Positions 34,391-42,602 of a stretch of 64,000 bases of DNA are shown in pieces. Made by a program: the position numbers and the translations under genes. Location of the stretch: positions 124,001 to 188,000 of the IMG/VR virus record IMGVR_UViG_3300034060_001466. One strand, given 5' to 3'. Position 1 is the stretch's first letter. Each line of letters starts with the position of its first letter. This DNA comes from a virus. Below the pieces are notes generated by a model. The model saw nothing but the letters and a program-made list of their open reading frames with translations, was not told the DNA's origin and did not search any database.

Positions 34391-36373
34391 TTACTTAAAT
34401 GATAAGTTTTCTTCTTTGGCTTTATGAGTAATCACCAATTTATCACCATCTTTAATCTTTCCGTCGATAAAGGCCTCTGCTATAAGATCTTCTACGTGAT
34501 TTTGAATAACTCTCTTTAGTGGACGAGCTCCAAATTTAGGGTCATAGCCATTTTCAATTAAGAATTCTTTTGCCTGTTTAGTCAACTCAACAGTGTATCC
34601 ATTTTCCTTAACTCTAGCATACAGGTCTAAAAGTTCAATTTCAACGATCTTAGTAATATCTTCTTTCTTAAGAGTCTCGAAGATAATAATATCATCTAGT
34701 CGATTGATAAACTCTGGTGCAAACTGCTTACTAACAGCCTTCTTTAGAACGCTTGCTGCGATCTCTTTCTGCTTTTCAAATTGATCAACAGCTGACGAGA
34801 ATCCAATACCTCCTCCAAAATCTTGCAATTCCTTAACTCCCAAATTAGAAGTCATAATAATCACAGTATTTTTAAAATCTATTTTACGACCAAGCCCATC
34901 AGTTAAATGGCCTTCATCCAATACTTGAAGTAGAGTGTGAAAAATATCAGGATGAGCTTTTTCGACCTCGTCCAATAGAACTACTGAATAGGGTTTACGC
35001 TTAACTCTCTCAGTAAGCTGACCACCTTCATCGTATCCAACGTATCCTGGAGGAGCTCCTATTAATTTAGTCGACGTAAATTTTTCTCCAAACTCAGTCA
35101 TGTCTATTCTGATTAACGAGTCCTCTGAGTCGAACATGAATTTTGCAAGCTGCTTTGCCAATTCGGTTTTACCAACACCAGTTGGGCCGAGGAACATGAA
35201 AGTCCCAATTGGTCTATTTTTAGACTTAAGCCCTGCTCTTGATCGCTGGATTGCTTTTGTTAATTTGACCACTGCTTCAGGCTGACCGATTACTCGATCC
35301 TTTAACCAGCTTGCCATATTAGCAAGTCTTTCAAGCTCAGAACCTTTGAGTCTAGTAATTGGAATTCCAGTAATTGCGGCAACTACTGATGCGATATCTT
35401 CTTCTGAAACATTTAGGCGATTCACCTTTAATGATTCTTCCCATTTTGATTTTTCTTCGTCAATTTCTGACATTACCTTAAGTGCTTCGTCTCTCAATTT
35501 AGCAGCCGCTTCGTACTGTTGTCCATCTACTGCCTTTTGTTTGCGTTCGCTTACCTCAACTAATTTTACCTCAAGTGACTTAATTTCTTCAGGTACAACT
35601 ACTCCGTTTATGTGAACTGCTGAGCCAGCTTCGTCCATTAAGTCAATCGCTTTATCCGGTAGAAATCTGTCCTGTAAGTATCGATCACTGTAGGTAACGC
35701 AAGCATCAAGTGCTTCGTCAGTGTATCTTACTGAGTGATGGTCTTCGTACTTCTGGCGTATATTCTGGATGATCTGGCGAGCTTGTTCTGGCGTAGATGG
35801 ATCTACCATCACTTGCTGAAATCTACGATTCAGGGCACCATCTTTTTCAATAGATCCTCTAAATTCGTCAAGCGTTGTTGCACCAATACACTGAATCTGT
35901 CCACGAGAAAGTGCAGGTTTCAGGATATTCGCCGCATCCAATGATCCGCTAGCTGAGCCAGCTCCAATTAGGGTATGAATCTCATCTATGAATAGGATAA
36001 CATGCGGATTTTGTTGAACTTCGTCAATTATTTGTTCCATTCGCTCTTCGAATTGACCTCTGTACTTTGTACCTGCTACTAAATTCGCAAGCTCAAGAGT
36101 AACGATCTTTTTATCGAATAGAACTCGTGGACAAGTTTTGTCAATGATCATTTTTGCAAGACCTTCGACGATGGCAGTTTTACCAACTCCAGGCTCTCCA
36201 ATCAAGAGAGGATTGTTCTTTTTTCTACGTGCGAGTATTTGACTGCAACGCTTTATTTCTTTTTCCCTACCAACGACTGGATCTAACTTTCCCTCAATAG
36301 CTAATTGAGTAAGATCTTTCCCGAACGAATCGAGCATTGGAGTTTTTCCGGTTTTGTTGTTTTGTTTTGCCAT
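34391..36373 (-). CDS. ClpC/ClpA-like AAA+ unfoldase
   Basis: A 660-residue Hsp100 protein with two AAA+ domains. D1 has GEPGVGKTAIVEG and FIDEIHTLIGAG. A UVR-like linker follows (QYEAAAKLRDEAL, near 285). D2 has GPTGVGKTELAKQ and LLDEVEKAHPD. It lacks the roughly 140-residue Clp N-domain for adaptors. The D2 loop GGGIGFSSA carries the IGF tripeptide that docks unfoldases on ClpP. A ClpP is encoded at 61973-62638, so the phage probably makes a complete ATP-dependent protease. It has its own type A promoter motif 7 nt upstream. Confidence 0.9.
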   Translation of the reverse strand: MAKQNNKTGKTPMLDSFGKDLTQLAIEGKLDPVVGREKEIKRCSQILARRKKNNPLLIGEPGVGKTAIVEGLAKMIIDKTCPRVLFDKKIVTLELANLVAGTKYRGQFEERMEQIIDEVQQNPHVILFIDEIHTLIGAGSASGSLDAANILKPALSRGQIQCIGATTLDEFRGSIEKDGALNRRFQQVMVDPSTPEQARQIIQNIRQKYEDHHSVRYTDEALDACVTYSDRYLQDRFLPDKAIDLMDEAGSAVHINGVVVPEEIKSLEVKLVEVSERKQKAVDGQQYEAAAKLRDEALKVMSEIDEEKSKWEESLKVNRLNVSEEDIASVVAAITGIPITRLKGSELERLANMASWLKDRVIGQPEAVVKLTKAIQRSRAGLKSKNRPIGTFMFLGPTGVGKTELAKQLAKFMFDSEDSLIRIDMTEFGEKFTSTKLIGAPPGYVGYDEGGQLTERVKRKPYSVVLLDEVEKAHPDIFHTLLQVLDEGHLTDGLGRKIDFKNTVIIMTSNLGVKELQDFGGGIGFSSAVDQFEKQKEIAASVLKKAVSKQFAPEFINRLDDIIIFETLKKEDITKIVEIELLDLYARVKENGYTVELTKQAKEFLIENGYDPKFGARPLKRVIQNHVEDLIAEAFIDGKIKDGDKLVITHKAKEENLSFK

Positions 36374-36380
36374 ATACAGT

Positions 36381-36392
36381 TATTATACTCTT
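36381..36392 (-). promoter_or_regulatory. Type A promoter motif
   Basis: AAGAGTATAATA on the minus strand, 7 nt before the ClpC-like start and inside the 27-bp gap to the upstream gene. Confidence 0.5.
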
Positions 36393-36400
36393 TTTAAGTG

Positions 36401-37024
36401 TTAATCCCACCAACCTTTCATACCTGATCCATCAAACCAATTGTCCCAAGCTGAATCTTTGTCAGTTGACTTGTCTGCAAACATGGTAAATTGAGTTCGG
36501 TTTTGCCCTTGTAAGATGGCCCATAGTTCAGACCATTCAGTATCTTCGATTTCACGTGCTCTATTGAAAACTTTACGATTGTGCTCTTTTTCCTCTGGAG
36601 TATCGTTGTCGACTAATTGAGAATATCCAGGTTTGTCTGGAACCGCTTCGAACTCCCATTCATGATGAATAATTTCGCCCAGTTCAGCCTCAGCCATTTC
36701 AATATAATTATCTTGATTGTAATTCTTAATAAGTTCAACTGCTCTACGCATCTTAGCAACCTTCTTTAGCCTAGGCCCGTCTACTTCAAGACCTCGCTTC
36801 TCAAGATTGTCAGCTATGTGAGTTAACGCAATCTCCATGAACTGTAGAGAGCCATGATGGTCCCACCAGTAATGACCGTTTAGTGCCTTTTTAAAACGCC
36901 AAACGTTTTTAACGAAACGCCCGATATCGTACCGAAAAAACGAGTAGAATTTATAAATTTTACTTTCATGCCACCTGAGACGCTTTAAGCTATCTCCGAA
37001 TGTATCTGCGAATTTTACTTCCAT
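36401..37024 (-). CDS. Hypothetical phage protein
   Basis: A 207-residue protein with RYDIGRFVKNVWRFKKAL and YWWDHHGSLQFMEIALTHI. I recognise this pattern (a 'K..W.F..AL...YWYD' helix pair) from many large phages, always without a function. The rest is helical and charged, ending in Trp/Gly-rich residues. It shares one base with the downstream membrane-protein gene region. Probably soluble. Confidence 0.55.
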   Translation of the reverse strand: MEVKFADTFGDSLKRLRWHESKIYKFYSFFRYDIGRFVKNVWRFKKALNGHYWWDHHGSLQFMEIALTHIADNLEKRGLEVDGPRLKKVAKMRRAVELIKNYNQDNYIEMAEAELGEIIHHEWEFEAVPDKPGYSQLVDNDTPEEKEHNRKVFNRAREIEDTEWSELWAILQGQNRTQFTMFADKSTDKDSAWDNWFDGSGMKGWWD

Positions 37025-37290
37025 TATTGTATTGAGTCTATTTTTGGGGGTTTAACTGATTCTGTATCGCAATGTGATTTTTTACAAGGTTTAATAAAAT
37101 ATACGGTGTCAGGCTTTACTTCAACCTCAACTCGCTTTTCAACGTAAACTGTGTCAATTTTAGAAGAGCTCGCGAATGGAACTTCTTTAGAGTTTCTTGA
37201 TCTAGCTAATACAGTTCCAATAGCAACCATTAGTATGATCGTAATAACTGGAGATAGTCCAAGTAGTGATAGTTTTGTGTATTTAGTCAT
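37024..37290 (-). CDS. Small single-pass membrane protein
   Basis: An 88-residue protein with one membrane segment near the N-terminus (LGLSPVITIILMVAIGTVLA, residues 9-28). It has a charged exterior of about 55 residues with a Cys pair (KPCKKSHC). It could be an inner-membrane spanin-like or regulatory protein. The 3' end overlaps the next gene by one base. No family recognised. Confidence 0.45.
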   Translation of the reverse strand: MTKYTKLSLLGLSPVITIILMVAIGTVLARSRNSKEVPFASSSKIDTVYVEKRVEVEVKPDTVYFIKPCKKSHCDTESVKPPKIDSIQ

Positions 37291-37726
37291 CTAATCTTTG
37301 AATTAACGTTTGTAATGAGTGCTTTACATTTTTACTAAAAGTTCTTTCCATCTGCTTTCTACGGTCCTCCACTTCATTTACGAAAGCTGTGTATAATTGA
37401 CGGTAAGCCTTTTGTGAAAGTTTAATGTTGTATCCAAATACATGATTAATAATAACTAATTCGTATTCTTCTAAGATTAATAGGATGTTATTTGCATCAT
37501 TTTTTACAAAGTATCGGTTGCTAATTGGACTTATTAGTAATTCGCTGTCCTTTTGTAAAATCATCTTTCTAAAAAGAATTGAGGCATCTCGATCCGATGA
37601 ATTTTCTTCAGCTCTTATTACATCAAGTGGATTAAATAATCGGGTCATTTTAATACCGACTCTTTGAAAAATGCGCTTAGCTCTATGTTTAATAGCACCG
37701 ACTCTATCTGAATTGTGTGTTTTCAT
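37283..37726 (-). CDS. Hypothetical protein
   Basis: A 147-residue basic protein (HRAKRIFQRVGIKMTRLF near the start, then DASILFRKMILQ). No motif is recognised. It overlaps the membrane-protein gene by 8 bp and has a type A promoter motif 5 nt upstream, making it the first gene of the small group down to 36401. Confidence 0.5.
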   Translation of the reverse strand: MKTHNSDRVGAIKHRAKRIFQRVGIKMTRLFNPLDVIRAEENSSDRDASILFRKMILQKDSELLISPISNRYFVKNDANNILLILEEYELVIINHVFGYNIKLSQKAYRQLYTAFVNEVEDRRKQMERTFSKNVKHSLQTLIQRLDD

Positions 37727-37731
37727 AAGAT

Positions 37732-37743
37732 TATTATACTACT
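37732..37743 (-). promoter_or_regulatory. Type A promoter motif
   Basis: AGTAGTATAATA on the minus strand, 5 nt before the ATG at 37726. Confidence 0.5.
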
Positions 37744-37749
37744 AATTTA

Positions 37750-38133
37750 TTAACCTAGTCCGTTTACTATATGATTTAACAAATCATCAGCGGTCGCTCT
37801 TGATTTAGGAAGCTCATATTCAACAAAATCAGTTGAACATCGACTCTCCTCAACACATTTCCATAAACTTGGAATATCGTAACAAATAGGTGTTCCATCT
37901 TTGTCCCATGCTTGATTAGGATCGGCTCCTACTGAACTGTCTCTTTCATAAAGAAACCACGAAATCCAGTCTTCGCCTTCTTCTCCATAATAGGCTCTAA
38001 GCAGTAGAGACCGTAATGACGAATATGAATCGCTAAACTCGATTAAATCAACTCCCATTTTGTACAGGGCACTGATTTTTTCGTCTTGTTCTTTAATTTG
38101 GTTTATTACCTTCTCGAATACTTCCAGCTTCAT
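37750..38133 (-). CDS. Hypothetical protein
   Basis: A 127-residue acidic protein with DWISWFLYERDSSVGADPNQ and AWDKDGTPICYDI. This resembles phage proteins of unknown role that carry 'W...E'-rich cores. It overlaps the upstream gene by 41 bp if the ATG at 38133 is used. A later ATG at 38058 would avoid the overlap but remove helix residues. Function unknown. Confidence 0.5.
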   Translation of the reverse strand: MKLEVFEKVINQIKEQDEKISALYKMGVDLIEFSDSYSSLRSLLLRAYYGEEGEDWISWFLYERDSSVGADPNQAWDKDGTPICYDIPSLWKCVEESRCSTDFVEYELPKSRATADDLLNHIVNGLG

Positions 38134-38341
38134 TTAGGATAATTTTAGATTGGTTTTCTATTTGTTGAACGTATTCTTCAAGGATCGTCTCCATTCCTGC
38201 TGCAATTAATTCAGTTAATTCTTCTTGTGAATTGACCATTCCCATTTGTTGAGCAAGTGCTAGGGCTTGAACTGTTTCGATTGCACCAGTTCTAGCTATT
38301 GTTTGGATTAATCCAAGTTCGGCATTTGTGTTTTCTGACAT
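38093..38341 (-). CDS. Small helical hypothetical protein
   Basis: An 82-residue Ala/Glu/Gln-rich helical protein (SENTNAELGLIQTIARTGAI...). No motif. A type A promoter motif lies 15 nt upstream. It overlaps the following gene. Confidence 0.45.
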   Translation of the reverse strand: MSENTNAELGLIQTIARTGAIETVQALALAQQMGMVNSQEELTELIAAGMETILEEYVQQIENQSKIILNEAGSIREGNKPN

Positions 38342-38356
38342 AGTATTTGTTTTTTA

Positions 38357-38368
38357 TATTGTACTCTT
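38357..38368 (-). promoter_or_regulatory. Type A promoter motif
   Basis: AAGAGTACAATA on the minus strand, overlapping the stop of the HAD gene and 15 nt before the start at 38341. Confidence 0.45.
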
Positions 38369-38939
38369 AATCCTTTAAAAATTTTAAGATTTTATCCTTT
38401 ATTCCAGACTGCTTAATGCCTTCCATTCGCTTTGGTGTAAGTACGAAATTATCTAAGGCCCACACATCTTTCCAACTCTCGCCGCTTTTACCCATGTTTA
38501 AGTCGTCAATTGCAACCCAATGAGTTATTTCAGGATGATCGTGTAAGTACTGCTTAATTTCAATAGATCTTACTTGTTCAAGATCCCAATCCGGTGACCA
38601 GATAAAAATACTTCCATGCACAGTACAGTCCTTTAGGTCTGGGGTAAATGCGATCGGCTTTTTACAGATGCCCTTTGATTCATAATACTCGCCCATTTCT
38701 TCAACGGTCGCCCAACGTGTCCAATCTGAACTTACTACAATTTCAGCATCAGTCTGCTTTATAATATCGTTAAGTATTGAAACTGCTTTCTGATTAAAGT
38801 TGTCAAATCTAAACTCAACTGGATTGTCTTTAGTATTAATTTGCATCGCAGTCTTAGACCTTTTAGTCTTCTTAAATCGACTTCCCCATTCAGTAGCTAG
38901 GCAAATAACTCCATCATGGTCTAAAAAAATTACCTTCAT
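38367..38939 (-). CDS. HAD-like phosphatase, RNA-repair type
   Basis: A 190-residue HAD protein: IFLDHDGVIC (motif I, DxDGV), VVSSDWTRW (motif II Ser) and AIDDLNMG (motif IV Asp pair). It belongs to the short HAD group that Aravind and colleagues link to RNA-repair systems, by my reading of the 'SSDWR' and 'W.AIDD' pattern. It shares one base with the upstream gene in a run of small unknown genes. Substrate not proven; a 3'-phosphatase on RNA is plausible. Confidence 0.6.
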   Translation of the reverse strand: MKVIFLDHDGVICLATEWGSRFKKTKRSKTAMQINTKDNPVEFRFDNFNQKAVSILNDIIKQTDAEIVVSSDWTRWATVEEMGEYYESKGICKKPIAFTPDLKDCTVHGSIFIWSPDWDLEQVRSIEIKQYLHDHPEITHWVAIDDLNMGKSGESWKDVWALDNFVLTPKRMEGIKQSGIKDKILKFLKD

Positions 38940-39196
38940 TAGTTACCTTGATTTGCATCATTTTTGACGTACTCCAGCATTTGAGGAGTCGCTGCGATTA
39001 ATTCAAATTCCTGATCAGTTAATCCAAATTCAGGATCCTCTTCTAATTCTTTTCGTAGGTGGTCGTAGTCTGCAGCGCTAGGCTCTTCAAAGAACCCACA
39101 AAAATGCAGAACGTACATTTCATTCTTTTTATCGTCTCGTCTTACTGCAACTATTCCGTGAGTAATGTCCTGGACGGTTTTATCCTCTGAGCTCAT
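38939..39196 (-). CDS. Small acidic hypothetical protein
   Basis: An 85-residue acidic protein with MYVLHFCGFFEEPSAADYDH and LRKELEEDPEFGLTD. No family recognised. It overlaps the upstream gene by 17 bp and the HAD gene by one base, so it is translationally coupled. Confidence 0.5.
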   Translation of the reverse strand: MSSEDKTVQDITHGIVAVRRDDKKNEMYVLHFCGFFEEPSAADYDHLRKELEEDPEFGLTDQEFELIAATPQMLEYVKNDANQGN

Positions 39197-39476
39197 ATAC
39201 TGAATTTTCTGTTTTAAATTTTACAAACTCAAACCTGCCGTCCGAGTCTTTGCGCTCTTCTAGAATTTCAGTTACTACAGTAGTCAACCAATAGTCTTGA
39301 GCTGAATAGGATCTGGCAGTAACTGATCCAACTAGGAGAGAGCATCCAACTACTGGAATTGAGTCAACTACCTCTTTGTAGGTACGATCTTCGTTCCATG
39401 CGATTGCTTCAACTCGAGCTCCTCGTTCTTTGAACTCTTCTCGTCCGTCTGGGTGTATTTTAATTAAAGTCGGCAT
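39180..39476 (-). CDS. Small hypothetical protein
   Basis: A 98-residue beta-rich protein (MPTLIKIHPDGREEFKERGA, later SLLVGSVTARSY). No known motif. Overlaps both neighbours by 17 bp. Confidence 0.45.
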   Translation of the reverse strand: MPTLIKIHPDGREEFKERGARVEAIAWNEDRTYKEVVDSIPVVGCSLLVGSVTARSYSAQDYWLTTVVTEILEERKDSDGRFEFVKFKTENSVYELRG

Positions 39477-39708
39477 TGTTTTCTAGATTTTTTTGTATTC
39501 GGTCGTACATTTTATCGTCAATCTTATCTCTAAGGTTACGGTAAATAAGTATTCTTAAACTGGTTGGATACTTTGTTCTTTCGAGCTTTTTGTCAAATAG
39601 ATCAATTAACTTTCTAGCAACACTTTCCTGCATGGGATGCGTGCATGATGCAATAATATTTTCTATCCAGACAATAATATCCCCAGGTTGGTTACTTCTT
39701 GCGGCCAT
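39460..39708 (-). CDS. Small helical hypothetical protein
   Basis: An 82-residue helical, basic protein (WIENIIASCTHPMQESVARK). No known motif. Overlaps the downstream gene by 17 bp. Confidence 0.45.
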   Translation of the reverse strand: MAARSNQPGDIIVWIENIIASCTHPMQESVARKLIDLFDKKLERTKYPTSLRILIYRNLRDKIDDKMYDRIQKNLENNADFN

Positions 39709-39726
39709 AATTAATGGATTTTTTTT

Positions 39727-40068
39727 TTAATTAACTGAGGTCGTTAAACCGTCAGCCTTCTTTGAAGCGATAGGTTTTCTTGAGTGGCGAAATTTAACAC
39801 CTTCGTCAGTAATCGTTACGTAGCACTGTTGACCTTCCAAGTTTTCAACAACCCAGCCAAAACAGCCTTGATCTGCGCACTCTACCAATATTTTGCGAGC
39901 ATCCGCTGATTCAGGTAATTCTACAATTTCTCCAGTTTGATAGATTAACCATTTTCCAGGTTTATCAACAAATACGGTCTTTGAATTTTCTGCCGTTATT
40001 ATCGGCATTTGTGCACTTGCTGAGATGGTGATAATTGCACATACCATCGATAAAAATAAATTTTTCAT
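39727..40068 (-). CDS. Exported hypothetical protein
   Basis: A 113-residue protein with a clear signal peptide (MKNLFLSMVCAIITISASAQ, cleavage after ASA), so it is probably secreted to the periplasm. The mature part is beta-rich with two Cys (ILVECADQGCFGW) that may form a disulfide. Function unknown. It follows a small gene by 2 nt and precedes helical small genes. Confidence 0.5.
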   Translation of the reverse strand: MKNLFLSMVCAIITISASAQMPIITAENSKTVFVDKPGKWLIYQTGEIVELPESADARKILVECADQGCFGWVVENLEGQQCYVTITDEGVKFRHSRKPIASKKADGLTTSVN

Positions 40069-40070
40069 GT

Positions 40071-40292
40071 TTACGAGTTTAAATTGTTAATTGTGTCTAC
40101 TAAGTCGTTGATAACGCTCTTTGCTCCATTTAATCTTACCATTTCCTGGAAAATTGGGCCGTTGCAATTCTCTTCAAAAAAGACTATTATATTTTCTTTG
40201 CCTGAACTCATGAAGTCGTATGCTTGCTTAATAAGCACTGCCTCATACAAGTCTTCTTTGTAGTCTATTTTATCTAGTCCCATAATATTCAA
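40071..40292 (-). CDS. Small hypothetical protein
   Basis: A 73-residue protein; the second ATG (40283) is an equally good start because the first overlaps the lipoprotein gene by 23 bp. Contains ENIIVFFEENCNGPIFQEMV, a strand-then-Cys pattern reminiscent of thioredoxin-like folds but without a CxxC. Confidence 0.4.
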   Translation of the reverse strand: MNIMGLDKIDYKEDLYEAVLIKQAYDFMSSGKENIIVFFEENCNGPIFQEMVRLNGAKSVINDLVDTINNLNS

Positions 40293-40515
40293 ATGTTATT
40301 GTGTCTCCAGCCTTGCAGTGTTCTCTGCATGCAACCGTATCTCCATTCGTCAATACTGCTCTATATCGTGGAGACATTTCATCGTGAATTGATATTGGGG
40401 TCTTTTTAAAGGTACGTACCACCTTGTACTTTTCAATTCGAATTGGTTCCGGTTTGTTATAACCGCAGCTTGTTACCAACAAAGCCACGATTAAGAGACT
40501 AGTGTAGTATTTCAT
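40270..40515 (-). CDS. Small lipoprotein
   Basis: An 81-residue protein with a lipoprotein signal: MKYYTSLLIVALLVTSCGYN, lipobox LVTSC. After lipid attachment it would sit in the outer or inner membrane. An outer-membrane spanin or a superinfection-exclusion protein are options, but the mature part has no typical proline-rich spanin tail. Overlaps the upstream gene by 4 bp. Confidence 0.5.
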   Translation of the reverse strand: MKYYTSLLIVALLVTSCGYNKPEPIRIEKYKVVRTFKKTPISIHDEMSPRYRAVLTNGDTVACREHCKAGDTITFEYYGTR

Positions 40516-40784
40516 TGCTCAACGAAGTTTTCTTTTGTGATTGCTAGGATTCGGTTTCTTTGAGAGGTCGTCAGCATATTGCGGTATTCCCACATCCAAG
40601 CCAAAGCCTTTCCAATTTCCTGTTCCATGTAGGAGGTGCCGCTGTTAAATAGATCCTCAGGATTTTTTGAAACATCGTCCTCTTCAAGTTCTTCTTTTAA
40701 ATCTTCGTACATTTCTCGCTTTTCACGAGATGATAATTCCGATAAGATATCAGAAACGTCTACGTCTACTTCGAATGTTGCCAT
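40512..40784 (-). CDS. Small acidic hypothetical protein
   Basis: A 90-residue acidic helical protein (VDVSDILSELSSREKREMYE). It is the first gene of the small operon that begins at the type A motif 40810. Common small phage protein pattern; no function. Confidence 0.5.
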   Translation of the reverse strand: MATFEVDVDVSDILSELSSREKREMYEDLKEELEEDDVSKNPEDLFNSGTSYMEQEIGKALAWMWEYRNMLTTSQRNRILAITKENFVEQ

Positions 40785-40809
40785 AAGTATATTTTTTGTT
40801 TATTACTTA

Positions 40810-40821
40810 TAATATACTAAT
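40810..40821 (-). promoter_or_regulatory. Type A promoter motif
   Basis: ATTAGTATATTA on the minus strand, 25 nt before the start at 40784 and 5 nt after the terminator at 40826. Confidence 0.5.
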
Positions 40822-40825
40822 AAAA

Positions 40826-40862
40826 ACAAAAAAAGTCCCACAAAAGTGAGACTTCAAAAAAA
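40826..40862 (-). terminator. Intrinsic terminator
   Basis: Minus-strand stem AAGTCTCAC-TTTT-GTGGGACTT with one mismatch, followed by a T run. It lies 16 nt after the stop of the coiled-coil membrane protein. Confidence 0.7.
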
Positions 40863-40877
40863 AAAAATGATGAATCG

Positions 40878-41270
40878 TTAATTTGACTTAAAAATCATAC
40901 CCACTGCAATTCCGACAACTGCCGTTACTATAATCCATAGTATTTTAGTTACAGTAGATTTCCATGACATAAGCTCCTTATGTTCATCCAATATTACTTG
41001 ATAAATTCTAGCCTCCTCTTCCTTCCTTTTACGAAATTCAGTGTTCTTATTTACTCTAACGACAATACCGTCTTCAGGATCAAGCAGCTGCTTTTTGATC
41101 TGTCTCAGATCTTCGTGCATGTCCTCTTGGGAAGATTCTAAACCTTCCATTCTCTCTTGAATTATCTTAAGTTCGCCATTTGGCAATTTGGCCTTGATTA
41201 CGTCGAGCGCATCAAGTATGTCGTTCATCATAGTATCGACATCTTGGTTATTTCTAGTTCTACCGCTCAT
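40878..41270 (-). CDS. Coiled-coil protein with C-terminal membrane anchor
   Basis: A 130-residue protein: about 95 residues of charged coiled coil and a C-terminal membrane segment (ILWIIVTAVVGIAVGMIF, residues 110-127). This topology is like tail-anchored phage proteins of the hemolysin-XhlA type found near lysis genes. Whether it is a holin-type protein is not shown. It ends at a terminator. Confidence 0.45.
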   Translation of the reverse strand: MSGRTRNNQDVDTMMNDILDALDVIKAKLPNGELKIIQERMEGLESSQEDMHEDLRQIKKQLLDPEDGIVVRVNKNTEFRKRKEEEARIYQVILDEHKELMSWKSTVTKILWIIVTAVVGIAVGMIFKSN

Positions 41271-41291
41271 TTGATTAGCAAGAAAAGTTTT

Positions 41292-41588
41292 TTAGAATCC
41301 GCCGTTTTCGTCGGTGTGTGCTTCAATATCGTTAGCTGATGTTTCAACTTCAATATTAGGTTCATTGTCAGAAGTTCCTTCTTCTGAATCATCTTGCATG
41401 TGGTTTGGAACGTTGTGTTCAGTTTCTCCGCCTTCTACTTCTTCAGCTGGTGCTGGTAATAGTGCTTGATCTTCTCCGCCCTGTGGCATTTCAGCAGTAT
41501 GGTCCATTTCGTGGCCCATTTCCTGACCCATTTCGCCTGTTCCTTGTTGAACGAATTCTTCGAAACTTAAAATTTTATTATTATGCAT
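41292..41588 (-). CDS. Acidic disordered protein with CTS-like N-terminus
   Basis: A 98-residue, extremely acidic protein (Glu/Asp/Gly/Met-rich). It begins MHNNKILSFEEFVQQGTGE, a CTS-like motif close to T4 internal-protein starts. The rest (for example EMGQEMGHEMDHTAEM) is repetitive and probably disordered. A late-type element lies 17 nt upstream. A DNA-mimic or head core protein are possible readings. Confidence 0.5.
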   Translation of the reverse strand: MHNNKILSFEEFVQQGTGEMGQEMGHEMDHTAEMPQGGEDQALLPAPAEEVEGGETEHNVPNHMQDDSEEGTSDNEPNIEVETSANDIEAHTDENGGF

Positions 41589-41605
41589 TTGTTTGAATAA
41601 TTTGA

Positions 41606-41616
41606 GTTTATTTATC
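41606..41616 (-). promoter_or_regulatory. Late-type promoter element
   Basis: GATAAATAAAC on the minus strand, 17 nt before the start at 41588. Confidence 0.5.
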
Positions 41617-41656
41617 TGTATAACTGGAACATTTAGAGCCCCGCTCAGGACTAATG

Positions 41657-42463
41657 TTACTCAGTTATGGAGGTTCCGCAATTAGGGCAGAATTTCCAAC
41701 TTGATTTTTTGTGGCGAGTACCGCAACCTGTGCAATAAGAGCGAATTTCTCCCATTTCAACAGGTTTTTTACTTTCCGGTAGAATCTGCCACCTGACGGT
41801 TGTACAGCTCCATGAATTGTATTGGCCGTCTGCATATTCGAAGTTTTGACTAGAGCTTTCGCCCTTTTCAATTCGACCCGTTTCCATCGACCCCGGTATT
41901 CCGGCTGGACCTTGAGGGCCGTTTGAACCTTGTGGACCTAGCGAACTTGCGCAGTAAAATGCATTAGCTGAACCTCCAATATTAGAAGTTAGCGTATGAC
42001 CTGGCCACTGGTGAGTCGTGTACGTAAATGGCTGTTGCCAAATATTCGTACCTGAATTGCCGTTTAGCTGATAAGACGATTCATCATAGAACTGTACTTC
42101 GACCTTGCCGTTATCGGCGATTGCTCGAACAGTTCCAGTTGACGTATCAACGTCGTAAGTTTCAAACTTGAATTTTTTAGCAACATCCATAAATCTTTCA
42201 AGATAGACTCTCTGGCCTGGTTTCACGATAATTCCTGCATTCGATAACAGTTTCCCATTTATCCAGATTTTTGCAAGAACTGGTGTTGTTTTTGGATTGT
42301 GCAGTTCAATTTCAAAATGTGAACTGTCTTTTAGATAGACTGACTGACCGTAGGTCTTTAGTCTTCCCCTGCCCTTTGTTATGTGGGCAGTAGGTTGGGG
42401 TTGGCTGCTGAAAGTATTAAATACTGCAGTTGAACCACCAGTTGTGATTGTTTGTTGGTACAT
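41657..42463 (-). CDS. Virion-like protein with collagen-like stretch and zinc ribbon
   Basis: A 268-residue protein in three parts. The N-terminal beta-rich part (residues 1-160) includes HFEIELHNPKTTPVLAKI. A short collagen-like segment follows, GPQGSNGPQGPAGIPG (near 180). The C-terminal zinc ribbon has YCTGCGTRHKKSSWKFCPNC (two C-x2-C knuckles). Collagen-like repeats often stabilise trimeric fibres on virions. The fusion to a zinc ribbon is unusual. There is a 139-bp gap upstream without a clear promoter. Confidence 0.55.
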   Translation of the reverse strand: MYQQTITTGGSTAVFNTFSSQPQPTAHITKGRGRLKTYGQSVYLKDSSHFEIELHNPKTTPVLAKIWINGKLLSNAGIIVKPGQRVYLERFMDVAKKFKFETYDVDTSTGTVRAIADNGKVEVQFYDESSYQLNGNSGTNIWQQPFTYTTHQWPGHTLTSNIGGSANAFYCASSLGPQGSNGPQGPAGIPGSMETGRIEKGESSSQNFEYADGQYNSWSCTTVRWQILPESKKPVEMGEIRSYCTGCGTRHKKSSWKFCPNCGTSITE

Positions 42464-42602
42464 AGTAGTTATGTTATTTTTTGCTCATCTATTTGTAACC
42501 TTTCGCGATTACTCAAGGGCTCGTAAACCCTAGACGAACAGAGCGAGGCTCTATGTTCCAGTAATATTTAACTCAGAAAATTTAGAAAGTTTCTCGAGAA
42601 GA

